64,000 nucleotides of DNA from Ruminiclostridium hungatei. GTDB taxonomy: Bacteria > Bacillota > Clostridia > Acetivibrionales > DSM-1351. The stretch's first letter is position 1; each line of letters opens with the position of its first letter. The position numbers and the translations under genes were made by a program. The notes under the pieces were generated by a model. That model saw nothing but the letters and a program-made list of their open reading frames with translations, was not told where the DNA came from and searched no databases. Of the stretch, positions 1 through 9,076 are shown in pieces. The stretch lies in NCBI RefSeq assembly GCF_002051585.1, contig NZ_MZGX01000006.1, positions 1 through 64,000 on the forward strand, read 5' to 3'.

Positions 1-742
1 CGGTCTTTTCAGTCAGGTCATCCAAGGCTGCCTTTTGGCTGTGAGCCGTGAAATATGCCTCCACCTTGGCATAAAAGTCCTTCCACTTAATATTGTTCTT
101 TTCTGTATAATCCAAAAACCAATTAAGGTTTATCTTATATTTTGCCAAAAAGGCATATACACCCGTCACTTCTTCTGATGTACAACTATCAGGCAGGCCT
201 TCAAAAATACTGCTATCGGCATTCTGCCTTGCCACCTGGGAAACCTCCGAATTGAACAGCTCTGAGATAATAGCGGCATTTCTGATATCCAGCATGCTGT
301 ATTTCATAATGAGGCATTTTTTAAGTCCGGCAATGGTCCGGGCTGAGAATTTCCAATTTTCAATTACACCCTTATACTGTTCAATAGCAATGAGGAAATC
401 AAAAATGCTGCTGTAATTGCTTATACCCTGTTTTATTTCCTCATAGGTAAAGTCGGTATTTTTTTTGATTTTCGCAACGGATATGGAATCCTTTACGGAA
501 TAGCCCTGTTTTTCGGCTGCTATCAGAGAACTTGCATCAATACTCAGATAATCGGTGATTATTTTGATTTCCTGCCTTGGGGCAGTACTGAAACTCTCAA
601 TGGAATTTATGGCGGCTATGAATCTTTCATTAATATTTTCATCCCTGTCATTTGCAGCACCAACGGGAATGGCCGTAACAAGCAAGCTTACAATAAGGAT
701 AAGTGAGATAATACTGCGTCTGGCATTTCTTAAATTCTTCAT
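1..742 (-). CDS. secreted helical protein, 3' end cut by window edge
   Basis: Open reading frame from an ATG at 742 to the left edge with no stop; about 247 residues are visible. An AGGAG ribosome site lies 9 nt upstream. The N-terminus (MKNLRNARRSIISLILIVSL) has a basic n-region, a hydrophobic core and a small-residue cleavage area near 'GAAND', so it is probably a Sec signal peptide. The rest is mainly helical and rich in Lys, Glu and Asn, with no motif I recognise. It is monocistronic as far as visible, separated from the next upstream gene by a terminator. Function unknown; the C-terminal part outside the window could carry a recognisable domain. Confidence 0.75.
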   Translation of the reverse strand, partial: MKNLRNARRSIISLILIVSLLVTAIPVGAANDRDENINERFIAAINSIESFSTAPRQEIKIITDYLSIDASSLIAAEKQGYSVKDSISVAKIKKNTDFTYEEIKQGISNYSSIFDFLIAIEQYKGVIENWKFSARTIAGLKKCLIMKYSMLDIRNAAIISELFNSEVSQVARQNADSSIFEGLPDSCTSEEVTGVYAFLAKYKINLNWFLDYTEKNNIKWKDFYAKVEAYFTAHSQKAALDDLTEKT

Positions 743-959
743 CTTTAGATTCTCCTTTTGAAATGTATTACTGTCGTAAAGCTATTTTTTGTGAAGGGAG
801 TAATGTGGAACTTAATCAATAAAATTATACATTATTTATTATTTTTGCTAATTTTACTATATTTTTCTATTAAATTCAATAAATTCTTGATGCAAATTTC
901 AAACTTCTCTGTCTTCTGTCTTCCTTTCACTTCTTTGAAAGGCGTCCGCTTTTCAGACA
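743..959. other. AT-rich intergenic region
   Basis: Very AT-rich stretch between the secreted-protein gene and the terminator of the next gene. It must carry the promoter of the secreted-protein gene, but no single -35/-10 pair stands out. The short plus-strand reading frame here has no ribosome site and is not believed. Confidence 0.4.
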
Positions 960-988
960 TAAAAAAATCAGGACCTTTTAAGTCCTGA
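960..988 (-). terminator. rho-independent terminator of the coiled-coil protein gene
   Basis: A perfect 7-bp stem (TCAGGAC / GTCCTGA, 968-988) with a 7-nt loop is followed on the minus strand by a run of T residues (plus-strand A tract at 961-967). It lies 20 nt after the stop codon of the gene at 1009-1440. Confidence 0.85.
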
Positions 989-1008
989 CTAATTTTTAAT
1001 TATTTATT

Positions 1009-1440
1009 TTATACCGGTTTTCTTCTTAAAGTTCGTATGGATATTTCATGTTCTCCAAGCATTTCATGAATAGATTTATTGTCTTCAATTAAGCTGTCCA
1101 GCTTCATATTCGCTTCTGTCCTGAATTCCGTCAATATTGCCGTTTGATCGTAGACAGCAGCAAGTTTATTCTCTATTCTGTTTTGGCCCTCATCAAGGAC
1201 TCCCTGCCTTTCTTCGAGTCTTTTTTGACCCTCCTCAAGGGCTCCCTGCCTTTCTTCGAGTCTTTTTTGACCCTCCTCAAGGGCTCCCTGCCTTCCCTCG
1301 AGTCTTTTTTGACCCTCTTCAAGGGCTCTCATACCTGACTCAAGTGTTCCCTGACCTGACTTCAAGTCACTTATATCACTTTTTATACCTTTCAGCTCTT
1401 CAAGAACAAGAATTTGAAATTCCTCGTTAGTCAAATTCAT
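1009..1440 (-). CDS. small coiled-coil protein with 14-residue tandem repeats
   Basis: 143 residues, no signal peptide and no membrane segment. The middle (about residues 25-85) is built from near-identical 14-residue units of the type LEEGQKRLEERQGA, encoded by 42-bp direct repeats at about 1190-1330. The pattern is that of a long amphipathic coiled coil. Flanking sequence (ISDLKSGQG, QNRIENKLAAV) continues the heptads. An AAAGGGGGGA ribosome site directly precedes the ATG. Similar repeat proteins are common orphan genes in clostridia; no function is known to me. Repeat number is likely to vary between strains. Confidence 0.75.
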   Translation of the reverse strand: MNLTNEEFQILVLEELKGIKSDISDLKSGQGTLESGMRALEEGQKRLEGRQGALEEGQKRLEERQGALEEGQKRLEERQGVLDEGQNRIENKLAAVYDQTAILTEFRTEANMKLDSLIEDNKSIHEMLGEHEISIRTLRRKPV

Positions 1441-1454
1441 TCCCCCCCTTTGCT

Positions 1455-1483
1455 ACTATATAATTTTATCAAAACCCAAGCAA
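1455..1483 (-). promoter_or_regulatory. promoter of the coiled-coil protein gene
   Basis: On the minus strand: -35 TTGCTT (1478-1483), 17-bp spacer, -10 TATAGT (1455-1460), 15 nt before the start codon. Confidence 0.5.
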
Positions 1484-1495
1484 AAATGCCATAGA

Positions 1496-1552
1496 AGAGG
1501 TTAAAAATTTATCCCCAGCATGAGCCGTAATGACAAGAAAGCATTAACCTCT
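1496..1552 (-). terminator. possible terminator hairpin after the BcsB-like gene
   Basis: Inverted repeat AGAGGTTAA (1496-1504) / TTAACCTCT (1544-1552) with a long loop of about 39 nt, just after the stop at 1557. No clean T tract follows, so this is a weak call. Confidence 0.3.
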
Positions 1553-1556
1553 GCAA

Positions 1557-3812
1557 TCAGCTTTTTTTCCGCCTCAGCCTAAGCAAAATCAGCAGCATTG
1601 CCAGGAAAAGCACCAGCATTACCGAGGTTCCTGCCAGTGCAAACAACAGAGAGTTTCTGTTTTCAACCACACTTTCAAGCAAGGTAGGTTTCTTTTCCTG
1701 CACCTCATAGTTCTGGAACAGATAGGATTTGGTATCACCTTTGGTGTCGATTAAAACAAAATTGTCCTTCAAATTCCAGCTCATCTTCTCATTGCTCACC
1801 AATCTGGCCACCCTCTGCATGGAACTGTCGTCGGGGCCGGTGAGCACCAGAAGAGCCCTGCCCTCGGAGTAGGGTGACTTCAGCAATTGCAGGGTGCCTA
1901 TGGATTCTGCATAATCAGTTGTAAGTATCAGCTTTTCATTGGTTTGAAATTTTGTTCCGCTGCTGTCATATTTAAAATAAAGCTTGTCGTTCAAACTTGC
2001 GATGAGTCTGTTCTCCGCAGGAGTTCCCGATGTGATTATGTTGTAGTTTGCCTCCTGCTCATTAAACTCACCGGCCTTTATTACCCTCAGACTTCCGTAT
2101 GGGTCGGAACCGGAATACAGTGCAAGAGTCCGCCCCAAAAGCGTAAGCTGGTCCGCCGAAGGCTTATCGGGCAGCACCAGCAGTACTTCATTTAGCCGGC
2201 CCGACTTCTGAAAGGGTGCCGGCCTGCTGCCGAAGCTCAGCCTGGTGGTGTTATCCTCCGGCAGATACATGACCGTGTCCTTTGTGATATATCCCCAGGG
2301 CATCTTTTCATGTCTTGTGGTGCAATAAAGCTCCGGCAGTTCAAGGTCAAAGGCAAATTTCATGCTTGCCGAGTGAGTGCCTACAACATCTGCAGGCATA
2401 AAAAAGGTCAGTTCGTCATTATCTGCATTTTCAACGGACAGTTTCTTACTTCCCACAGGAATATCCCCCCAGTATACCGTCAGCATTGACCTGTTGAAAT
2501 CCAGATTTTTGCTGTACCTGAAGTATACGGTAACCTTGCCTGCAGAGGACAAGGTATAGTCAGCCGGCAAAGGCAGAAAGAGAACCTTTTCCTGGCGGAA
2601 GGGGCCTATGAATTCAAAGCCTCCTCCGGTCATTTCCTGTAAGGTATACCTGTCGGCTTTAATCTCGCTTTGTTTCTGGGCATTAACCTTTATTTCAGCC
2701 GCACCCTTTTTTATAAAGGTGCTATTGCCCTCCACCTGGCCCACCCGCTCACTGTCTCCCAGAAAAAATCCCGCTTCCTGCAGGCAATCGGCATCCTCTG
2801 CCGCTATAATCAGCAGCGGGCCGTTATTGTCGCTCACGCACAGTATCATGACCTGACCGGCCAGCTTGTTCACATAGGGCTGAATATACCCGGAAAGCTC
2901 CGCAGGCATATCCTTGACCAGTCCCACAACTATTCTCCTGCCGCTTTTACCTTTTCTCGCTTCCTCCCAGGAACTTACTGTAAGGTTATTGCTTTCTCCC
3001 GTACTTTTGCTCAGGCCCGCCATAATTCTCATGGCCGCGGCCACTTCCTGGTTTTGTGCGGCATCTGCAACAGCAATTACCGTATCAGCTCCCGTCCCGT
3101 CTTCGGAGGACATGAAGGGATAGGGATAAAAGTCAATCCGGTTGTTGTATGGAATCAGGTCATAGCCCACCTCCACTCCCGAGGCTTCTGAAAAGGTTAT
3201 CCAGTTTGTATTGCTGTCTTCATCCACACAGCCCTGTTCATTGTACAATCTGGCATACCCCGAAACGGTCAGGGTGTTCGACCGGTTTTGCCTGTCGTTC
3301 TTCAACAGCTCCGACGGTATTAAAACATATATAAAATTATTGTCATTGTTTTTGTAGGTGATGCTGCAGGAGTAAAAGGGCTGCTTATTCATTGAAAATG
3401 TCAGTATGCAGGGCCTCTTTTCTATCAACTGGCTGACTCTGTACTCGATCTGTACCAGGACATACTTTGTATCCCAATATTTGGGCAGTGTAAAGTACAA
3501 ATCGGCAGATGAGTAGATTCCCTTCAGCAGTTGTGGGGAATCCCAGTTAAATTCGCCGGCGGTGGCTGCCTTCGGAAGCTTTGGCTTTATTCCCGAAGGC
3601 TGTTCCGCATTTTCAAGCATGTTATTTACACTGGACAGCAAGGCATCCTCAGAGGTTATTAACTCAGGTTTGTCCTCTGCTTTTTGTGTGCCGGTTTGCG
3701 CCGCGGCAGCAGGAGCCGTATAAATTCTCTGAGTACCCATTGCCAGGACACCCACCGCCGTCAGAAGAAAAAGGGTAATTTTAAGGAACCTATTCATTCT
3801 TTTTATGATCAT
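1557..3812 (-). CDS. BcsB-like exopolysaccharide synthase accessory protein
   Basis: 751 residues: N-terminal signal/anchor (about 8-30), a large extracytoplasmic beta-rich region, one C-terminal transmembrane helix (about 722-744) and a basic tail (LRLRRKKS). The region around residues 90-300, with the 'LYFTLPKYWDTKYVLVQIEY' type of start and 'CVDEDSNTNWI', resembles the jelly-roll domains of the cellulose-synthase B subunit. In that family BcsB holds the emerging polymer and supports the catalytic subunit through its membrane helix. The gene overlaps the GT2 gene upstream by 23 nt and has a GGGGGAG site before ATG 3812, so it is probably translationally coupled. Polymer identity (cellulose, another beta-glucan or an amino-sugar polymer) cannot be told from sequence. 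Confidence 0.8.
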   Translation of the reverse strand: MIIKRMNRFLKITLFLLTAVGVLAMGTQRIYTAPAAAAQTGTQKAEDKPELITSEDALLSSVNNMLENAEQPSGIKPKLPKAATAGEFNWDSPQLLKGIYSSADLYFTLPKYWDTKYVLVQIEYRVSQLIEKRPCILTFSMNKQPFYSCSITYKNNDNNFIYVLIPSELLKNDRQNRSNTLTVSGYARLYNEQGCVDEDSNTNWITFSEASGVEVGYDLIPYNNRIDFYPYPFMSSEDGTGADTVIAVADAAQNQEVAAAMRIMAGLSKSTGESNNLTVSSWEEARKGKSGRRIVVGLVKDMPAELSGYIQPYVNKLAGQVMILCVSDNNGPLLIIAAEDADCLQEAGFFLGDSERVGQVEGNSTFIKKGAAEIKVNAQKQSEIKADRYTLQEMTGGGFEFIGPFRQEKVLFLPLPADYTLSSAGKVTVYFRYSKNLDFNRSMLTVYWGDIPVGSKKLSVENADNDELTFFMPADVVGTHSASMKFAFDLELPELYCTTRHEKMPWGYITKDTVMYLPEDNTTRLSFGSRPAPFQKSGRLNEVLLVLPDKPSADQLTLLGRTLALYSGSDPYGSLRVIKAGEFNEQEANYNIITSGTPAENRLIASLNDKLYFKYDSSGTKFQTNEKLILTTDYAESIGTLQLLKSPYSEGRALLVLTGPDDSSMQRVARLVSNEKMSWNLKDNFVLIDTKGDTKSYLFQNYEVQEKKPTLLESVVENRNSLLFALAGTSVMLVLFLAMLLILLRLRRKKS

Positions 3813-5094
3813 TAGCTATCTCCCCCGGTCCTTTATTAGTTTCTATTGTTCTCTCTGTTTTATACCACTTGACTTCACGTTTGAAAATTGCGTCATTGGC
3901 ACTCTGTATTACTGCGTTTACAACAACCACCACCCAAAGCTTTGAATAGGTGAAAAGCATTATCAGAATCAGGAACGCCGATTCCAGATTGAATTCATTT
4001 TTCTCCACGGCAAGCGTTATCAGCACATTCAAAATAAAAACCAGAATGGCCATTATCCAGAGTATGCTTGAAAAACCTCCCAGAGTCACATGGGCAAAGC
4101 CCATAACCGACAGAAAAAATATCAGGTCGGAACAGACAAGGGAGGACAGCATCAGGATATAGACCAGACCGTAGTACAAAACGTCCAGCCGCATGGGCCC
4201 TGCCGACCTGTCAAATACATACCTGAAGTTTTCCTTGAGAACGTAAATGTTCCCCTTTGCCCATCTGGTCCTCTGCTTGAGCCAGACGCGGAGCAATTGC
4301 GGCTCCTGTTCCCAGGTGACAGCCAGAGGCATAAGCTTGATCTTATAGCCCATCCTGTATATTCTGAAGCTTATCTCGGTGTCCTCGGACAGCGCCTTGG
4401 TATCCCAACCTCCTATCTTCTCTATAATGCTTCTGCGCATAACAAAATTCGTTCCCGGGATGGTGCATAATTTAAAGAAAAACCATCTGCCTGCCTGATT
4501 CATACATTGATATGCCAGGGTTTCAATATTTACGAAACGGGTCATCAACGAAGCATTTCTGTTCCTGGTTCTGAATTTTCCAATGACCGCGCCCAGCTTG
4601 TCATCTGCCATAAGATTTTCTACCAGCAGTGTCAGGGCATTGGGCTCGGGTGTATTATCAGCGTCATATATGGCTATAACACTGCCGCTGCTGGCGGCAA
4701 AGCCTATATTAAGTGCGTTGGATTTGCCTTTCCCCCCGGAAATGTTATCGGTATTAATCACAATCATTTTTCTGTCCGGGTTCCTGAACTGTATTCTTTT
4801 TAGCACCTCTGCAGAATCATCAGAGGAATTGTCATTAATAACTATAATTTCATATTTATCTTTCGGGTAATGCAGATTCAGGAGTGCCTGTACTGTTTTT
4901 CGTATTACAATACTCTCGTTATGGGCGGGAACCATGATTGAAACCATGGGATATTCCTTGAGCTCACAACGCCCGTCTGTTCTGTTGACCCTTATATAAT
5001 ATATAAAGCCGCCCACGGACAGACCTACATTAATCAGCATAAGTCCCCAGATAGCTATTAAAGCGTATAATGACAGCATGTCTATAAGCGTCAA
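3790..5094 (-). CDS. processive family 2 glycosyltransferase (BcsA/PgaC-like)
   Basis: 434 residues. A membrane helix at about 8-34 is followed by the GT-A domain with 'VPAHNES', 'INDNSSDDS', the DxD-type 'YDADN', 'SEDTEIS' for the catalytic TED, and the processive-enzyme motif 'QRTRW'. Three or four C-terminal membrane helices (about 300-400) would form the export channel. These motifs mark an enzyme that adds sugars from a UDP-sugar repeatedly. Unlike classical BcsA there is no C-terminal PilZ domain, so direct c-di-GMP activation by that route is absent. Start ATG 5094 overlaps the previous stop (ATGA), indicating tight coupling with the DUF2334 gene. Confidence 0.9.
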   Translation of the reverse strand: MTLIDMLSLYALIAIWGLMLINVGLSVGGFIYYIRVNRTDGRCELKEYPMVSIMVPAHNESIVIRKTVQALLNLHYPKDKYEIIVINDNSSDDSAEVLKRIQFRNPDRKMIVINTDNISGGKGKSNALNIGFAASSGSVIAIYDADNTPEPNALTLLVENLMADDKLGAVIGKFRTRNRNASLMTRFVNIETLAYQCMNQAGRWFFFKLCTIPGTNFVMRRSIIEKIGGWDTKALSEDTEISFRIYRMGYKIKLMPLAVTWEQEPQLLRVWLKQRTRWAKGNIYVLKENFRYVFDRSAGPMRLDVLYYGLVYILMLSSLVCSDLIFFLSVMGFAHVTLGGFSSILWIMAILVFILNVLITLAVEKNEFNLESAFLILIMLFTYSKLWVVVVVNAVIQSANDAIFKREVKWYKTERTIETNKGPGEIANDHKKNE

Positions 5095-6677
5095 GCCCGG
5101 CCCCCCCTTTCGGAATCCTTCTCAGGGCTGCTTCTGAACAAGAACCTTCTCTTGTTCTGATAGCGTGCAACTCCTATAAAGAAGATAAACAATATTGAAA
5201 TTCCCGTAACTATTATCAACAGCCTACGGTTTTCTCTTTCAATGCTTTCGGCAAGCTTGCCTATGACACCTCTGTTAAAATTAAATGTCTCCTCATAGCT
5301 GAAGGGGATGAAATCCAGGGACTGAACCTCTCCGTTTACTGAAAGGCGGTTATCTTTAAAGGCCATTACCCTGTCATTGGTATAAACCGTATGTGATGTG
5401 AGCAGAAGGCTTTTAAGGGGAACCTCCGACTGCAGTATAAGCTCTGCCTGATTTTTCAGCGTTTCCAAATCCGAATTCATATCCAGATAAACCGCAGTGG
5501 GATAAGCTTTAATCAGGTTATCCCCTATGTTCCCGTCAAAAAGTGCAGGTGCAATAAGCTTATGCCCGTCAGAATAAACGGTGTTGTATCCGTCGGTGTC
5601 CGTCCAGGTGTTTTTGGCTTCTTCATTAAATAATATTACAGTACTGAACCTTCTCAATATGTCCAGCCCCAACTTTTCGTGAATCCAATTATTGGGGGCT
5701 TCTATTGCCAGAGGATATACTCCATAGCTGTTATAGGCCGCCACTGCGGCAGTGAGCTTACCGTTTATTTCCTCAAGCACAGGCGAGTCGGTATTTATAA
5801 GAGGTCCTTTGAGAAGAATACCTGCCCCCTTGGACTGTGCATATCTGAGTATCTCACAAAAGTGCTTCATGGCCGGGTATTCTGTATTATTGTATACCGG
5901 GGCAACCGAAATGGAATACGGAATGCCCTTGTCAGCCATCATATCTATAGCCGCAAGCATTTTTCCCCCGTTAAAGAAGGGATAGACATTGTCAAAAACA
6001 ACATACTGGGGGTAGCTGTTGGGCATATTCTCATAAGGCCACTTCCACCTGGAAATCTGATCTGAAAAAACAGCCTTCAATATGTCGCTTTTGTAGCTGA
6101 ATAATCCTAAATAGCTGAATCTCCCCGAGCTCAGGCACAAGGAGGCGGACTTTCCTCCGGCCTCCATATTTCCGGCTTCATAAGGAAATTCACCCTGGAG
6201 AAACCAGGTCTTCCGGGCTTTTAAAAGGCCCCGGCTCTGCCTGTTGGCACCAAAGGCATAGGAAAACCGCACATCTGAGTCCTCCAACCGGGTTGCTGCA
6301 TTATTCATGCCCAAGGACACGAGAAGGTCAGTCACAGCTCCTCCTCCCACCAGCATGATTTTATTATTCAAGCCTTTAAGCTCCTTGAGAAAGGTACTGC
6401 TTATGCTGTCACTCTCATGATAAAACAGTATGCTGTCAAACTTACCCAGTCGCCCCCTGCTCTCCTCCACAGTGCTGTAGGTTGTCCCATAGCCCATATA
6501 AGTAAGAATATCCGCCATAGCCGCAATATTGTCACTGCCATCTCCTGTCAGCTCCGCATCATATATGAAAAGGATATCCCTGGCCTTTGACACATTCTCT
6601 TCCGCCCCCCATACCTTTTGAGGCATTATACTGAAACATAGCATTAAAATAAAAATAGTTGTCTTTTTAAACATCAT
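5091..6677 (-). CDS. membrane-anchored DUF2334 (deacetylase-like) protein
   Basis: About 528 residues from ATG 6677 (AAGGA site 8 nt upstream); the frame is open further upstream but that would overlap the previous gene much more. Signal peptide (about 4-24), extracytoplasmic body and a C-terminal helix (about residues 490-510). The segment starting 'YVVFDNVYPFFNGGKM', with 'GIPYSISVAPVYNN', matches the DUF2334 family, a NodB/polysaccharide-deacetylase-like fold. Before it lies a Rossmann-like region ('DILFIYDAELTGDGSDN'). In an exopolysaccharide operon it could trim or de-acetylate the polymer outside the membrane, but catalytic residues are not clear. The start overlaps the GGDEF gene's end by 11 nt. 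Confidence 0.75.
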   Translation of the reverse strand: MMFKKTTIFILMLCFSIMPQKVWGAEENVSKARDILFIYDAELTGDGSDNIAAMADILTYMGYGTTYSTVEESRGRLGKFDSILFYHESDSISSTFLKELKGLNNKIMLVGGGAVTDLLVSLGMNNAATRLEDSDVRFSYAFGANRQSRGLLKARKTWFLQGEFPYEAGNMEAGGKSASLCLSSGRFSYLGLFSYKSDILKAVFSDQISRWKWPYENMPNSYPQYVVFDNVYPFFNGGKMLAAIDMMADKGIPYSISVAPVYNNTEYPAMKHFCEILRYAQSKGAGILLKGPLINTDSPVLEEINGKLTAAVAAYNSYGVYPLAIEAPNNWIHEKLGLDILRRFSTVILFNEEAKNTWTDTDGYNTVYSDGHKLIAPALFDGNIGDNLIKAYPTAVYLDMNSDLETLKNQAELILQSEVPLKSLLLTSHTVYTNDRVMAFKDNRLSVNGEVQSLDFIPFSYEETFNFNRGVIGKLAESIERENRRLLIIVTGISILFIFFIGVARYQNKRRFLFRSSPEKDSERGGRA

Positions 6678-7524
6678 ATTGCAATTCCTTTTCAACACTC
6701 TGCTTAAAGTAAGCTGCATCATTTTCCATCTCATCCCTGTATTGGACAAAAGCAATCTGGACCTCAACCTTTATTGAGGTATCCGTTATTCCATCAAAGG
6801 CATCCTTTTCTCCAACCATGGACTTTATCCTATTCTTCACCAACTGGCCGCCTGCCTCATCACAGGTAAGAATAATTGCCAGTCCGCCTTCATTATCAAT
6901 ACTGTACTGGTTGTCCTCCACCCTGATTGCATCGCCGATAATCTCCGCAAAACGCTGCTTCAGCTTGTCAAAATTTCTTTTGGAAAGTATTTTTCTCAAT
7001 TCCTGGGCATAGCGCAGCCTGATTATCATCAGTGTCAGGGGCAGCTTATTTCTCCGGGTATATCTTATTTGCCTGTCTATATCATAATAAAAGCTTCTGA
7101 GATTATACAGCCCTGTCAGGGGGTCTATCATGACCAGCTCTTCTATCTGCTGCCGCAGCACGCTGTTCTCCAATTCAAGCCTGTTGCGTCCCGCTATGAA
7201 GAGTCTCATTGAGCCTACTGCTGCTATTGGCAGGACAAGCCACGCGAAAGAATAATTGTTTATGACCGTCCCGTGCTGGTACAGTGCGAAAAGCTTGTAT
7301 GCCGTAAAACATATAATTTGCGCACCAACTATAATAAATGCCGAAAAGTCCAGCGAAAAGGTTACTATCACAATTGCAACAACCGTAATAAACAGCATCA
7401 CCGAGTTTTCTGCCAGCAGTGCAGAACCTCCGGCATATAAAATCATAAACCCGGAGACCATGGATATTAAAAATAATAATAATCCCAGGTCCTGAACCAA
7501 TATGTCATAGCGCCTATTAGTCAT
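6667..7524 (-). CDS. membrane GGDEF-domain protein with degenerate active site
   Basis: 285 residues. Five or so membrane helices (about 10-110), a short coiled linker, then a GGDEF domain beginning 'MIDPLTGLYNLRSFYYDIDRQ'. The signature GG(D/E)EF is replaced: the aligned stretch reads 'IDNEGGLAIIL', lacking both acidic catalytic residues. It is therefore probably not a cyclase and may act as a receptor or scaffold that passes a signal to the polysaccharide synthase (inference). GGGAGG ribosome site 5 nt before ATG 7524; 13 nt after the upstream gene. Confidence 0.85.
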   Translation of the reverse strand: MTNRRYDILVQDLGLLLFLISMVSGFMILYAGGSALLAENSVMLFITVVAIVIVTFSLDFSAFIIVGAQIICFTAYKLFALYQHGTVINNYSFAWLVLPIAAVGSMRLFIAGRNRLELENSVLRQQIEELVMIDPLTGLYNLRSFYYDIDRQIRYTRRNKLPLTLMIIRLRYAQELRKILSKRNFDKLKQRFAEIIGDAIRVEDNQYSIDNEGGLAIILTCDEAGGQLVKNRIKSMVGEKDAFDGITDTSIKVEVQIAFVQYRDEMENDAAYFKQSVEKELQYDV

Positions 7525-7537
7525 CTTATCCTCCCGC

Positions 7538-9073
7538 TTACAATATCCTGAGCTTATGCAGCAATTCTGAAAAACTGTAATACATTATAATATCAAGTGT
7601 CACGCTGAAAAGAAACAGGTGTCTGGTCATTTCAGTGTCACCGCTGTTAACTATTGTTACTATAGCATTTGATATTCCCATTAAAAATATAATAAGCATT
7701 ACCTCCAGAGGTATTGAGCTTCTAAGCCTGTAGCTGCCGGCAAGCCTCACGGCCTTTTGCCTGAACAGCAATATAAGGGCTAAAAGCAGTACTGCCAGAA
7801 AACCAATTGTTTTCGGAAGCGAATTGGCTTTAAAACTGCTCCAGGCCGACCAGAACAAGCTTTTTGCCTTCTTAGGCATACCGGCGCTTTTTTCATAATT
7901 TCCGCTGAAGTCCCTCCGGAAATTGAATGCCGCCTTCACGGAGATATCCAGCATGGCCACCAGCGCAGTGGGATGCCTTAAATAAAAAAAGGCTATTTTT
8001 GCCGGACTGTACCTGTCATAAAAGCCCTCCAGCAAATCCCTGCTGTCAGGTTTTATAAGCGGATACCTGTCATTGCTGCTTGCATCGGCAAGTATCGAAT
8101 ACGAACTGTCAATACCGAACTCCTCAAGGGTTTTTTCCGGATCTGTGGACTGAAGCAGCACCCCCCTGGTCATAGCATGGAATTTGCCCGAAGTTGTAAA
8201 CGAAGAAGGCGCATAGCTGACGGAAAACATGGTGCTTAAAAAAAGCGACAATACCGCTGTTATACAGCCTATCCTCCAAAGCAGGGCTTTGTTTACAAAC
8301 ACGAACTTGACCCCCAGCAGCCCCAGAATCAGTCCCGCAGCAGCATATTTATCCTCTATTGTTGTCAGCGCCATGCCAAACAAGGTGTACAGCACCAGGT
8401 AAAATATGTTATGCTTTTCCTTCTGCAATGCCAGGGCAGAACCCGTGCAAATGAGCATTGAAACAAAAACCAATGGTTCTGTGAAAAAGGAACTGAAATA
8501 GGTTACATAAGAAACATCTGAAAATATAACAACACCAACCAGGCCAATAACCATACATTCAGTAAATGTTTTTGCCCTGGCTGCCGCCTGCTTTACCAGA
8601 AGCATTACTGCAGGTATATATAGCAAGGCATACAAAAGGGCCAGGAATCTCAAGTCAAAGATACTGTCCCGGGTAAATATGCTGTCCAGCCACTTTGCCG
8701 TATAAATCATGGCCCGCTGGCACGTGATGCCGGTTAATACCCCGCCCTCCGGAGCCAGAGACAGATATTCCCTGACATAATAATTAAAGTAAAGGTTTTC
8801 GCTTGCAGCCTCCATATGGTAAATCCCTGCCGGATTAATAACACGGGCAAAGGAACCATCGTCTGACATTCCCAGAAATGGAGGCACAAACAGCATAAGC
8901 ACCAGTAAAACCAGAGAAAGCCCGCCTGCAACCATGGCGATTATACTGTCGGAATACTTTCCCTCCCTGTTTTGATTCACTCTCCCCACAATTTTTTTCA
9001 GTTGGACGGTAAGCTTATTTAAACTGATAATTATAAATCTTAATACTTTCCATTGATCCCTGTTATCTTTCAT
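7538..9073 (-). CDS. polytopic membrane protein, GT-C-like, unknown
   Basis: 511 residues with about 10-11 predicted membrane helices. The first extracytoplasmic loop contains 'GMSDDGSFARVINPAGIYH', an acidic pair in the position where GT-C glycosyltransferases keep a catalytic Asp, and a soluble segment follows after about residue 290. It is embedded in the exopolysaccharide operon 3 nt after the thioredoxin-GH8 gene, with hardly any ribosome site of its own, so it is likely translated by coupling. A polymer-modifying transferase or export component is possible; no firm family assignment. Confidence 0.65.
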   Translation of the reverse strand: MKDNRDQWKVLRFIIISLNKLTVQLKKIVGRVNQNREGKYSDSIIAMVAGGLSLVLLVLMLFVPPFLGMSDDGSFARVINPAGIYHMEAASENLYFNYYVREYLSLAPEGGVLTGITCQRAMIYTAKWLDSIFTRDSIFDLRFLALLYALLYIPAVMLLVKQAAARAKTFTECMVIGLVGVVIFSDVSYVTYFSSFFTEPLVFVSMLICTGSALALQKEKHNIFYLVLYTLFGMALTTIEDKYAAAGLILGLLGVKFVFVNKALLWRIGCITAVLSLFLSTMFSVSYAPSSFTTSGKFHAMTRGVLLQSTDPEKTLEEFGIDSSYSILADASSNDRYPLIKPDSRDLLEGFYDRYSPAKIAFFYLRHPTALVAMLDISVKAAFNFRRDFSGNYEKSAGMPKKAKSLFWSAWSSFKANSLPKTIGFLAVLLLALILLFRQKAVRLAGSYRLRSSIPLEVMLIIFLMGISNAIVTIVNSGDTEMTRHLFLFSVTLDIIMYYSFSELLHKLRIL

Positions 9074-9076
9074 ATT

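Noticed and set aside
1190-1330. Possible CRISPR-like array
   Set aside because: Repeats are contiguous and coding, with no unique spacers.
1137-1430. Plus-strand repetitive frames opposite the coiled-coil gene
   Set aside because: Antisense shadow of the 42-bp repeats.
2670-3191. 173-residue plus-strand frame inside the BcsB-like gene
   Set aside because: Antisense shadow; no ribosome site and no recognisable domain.
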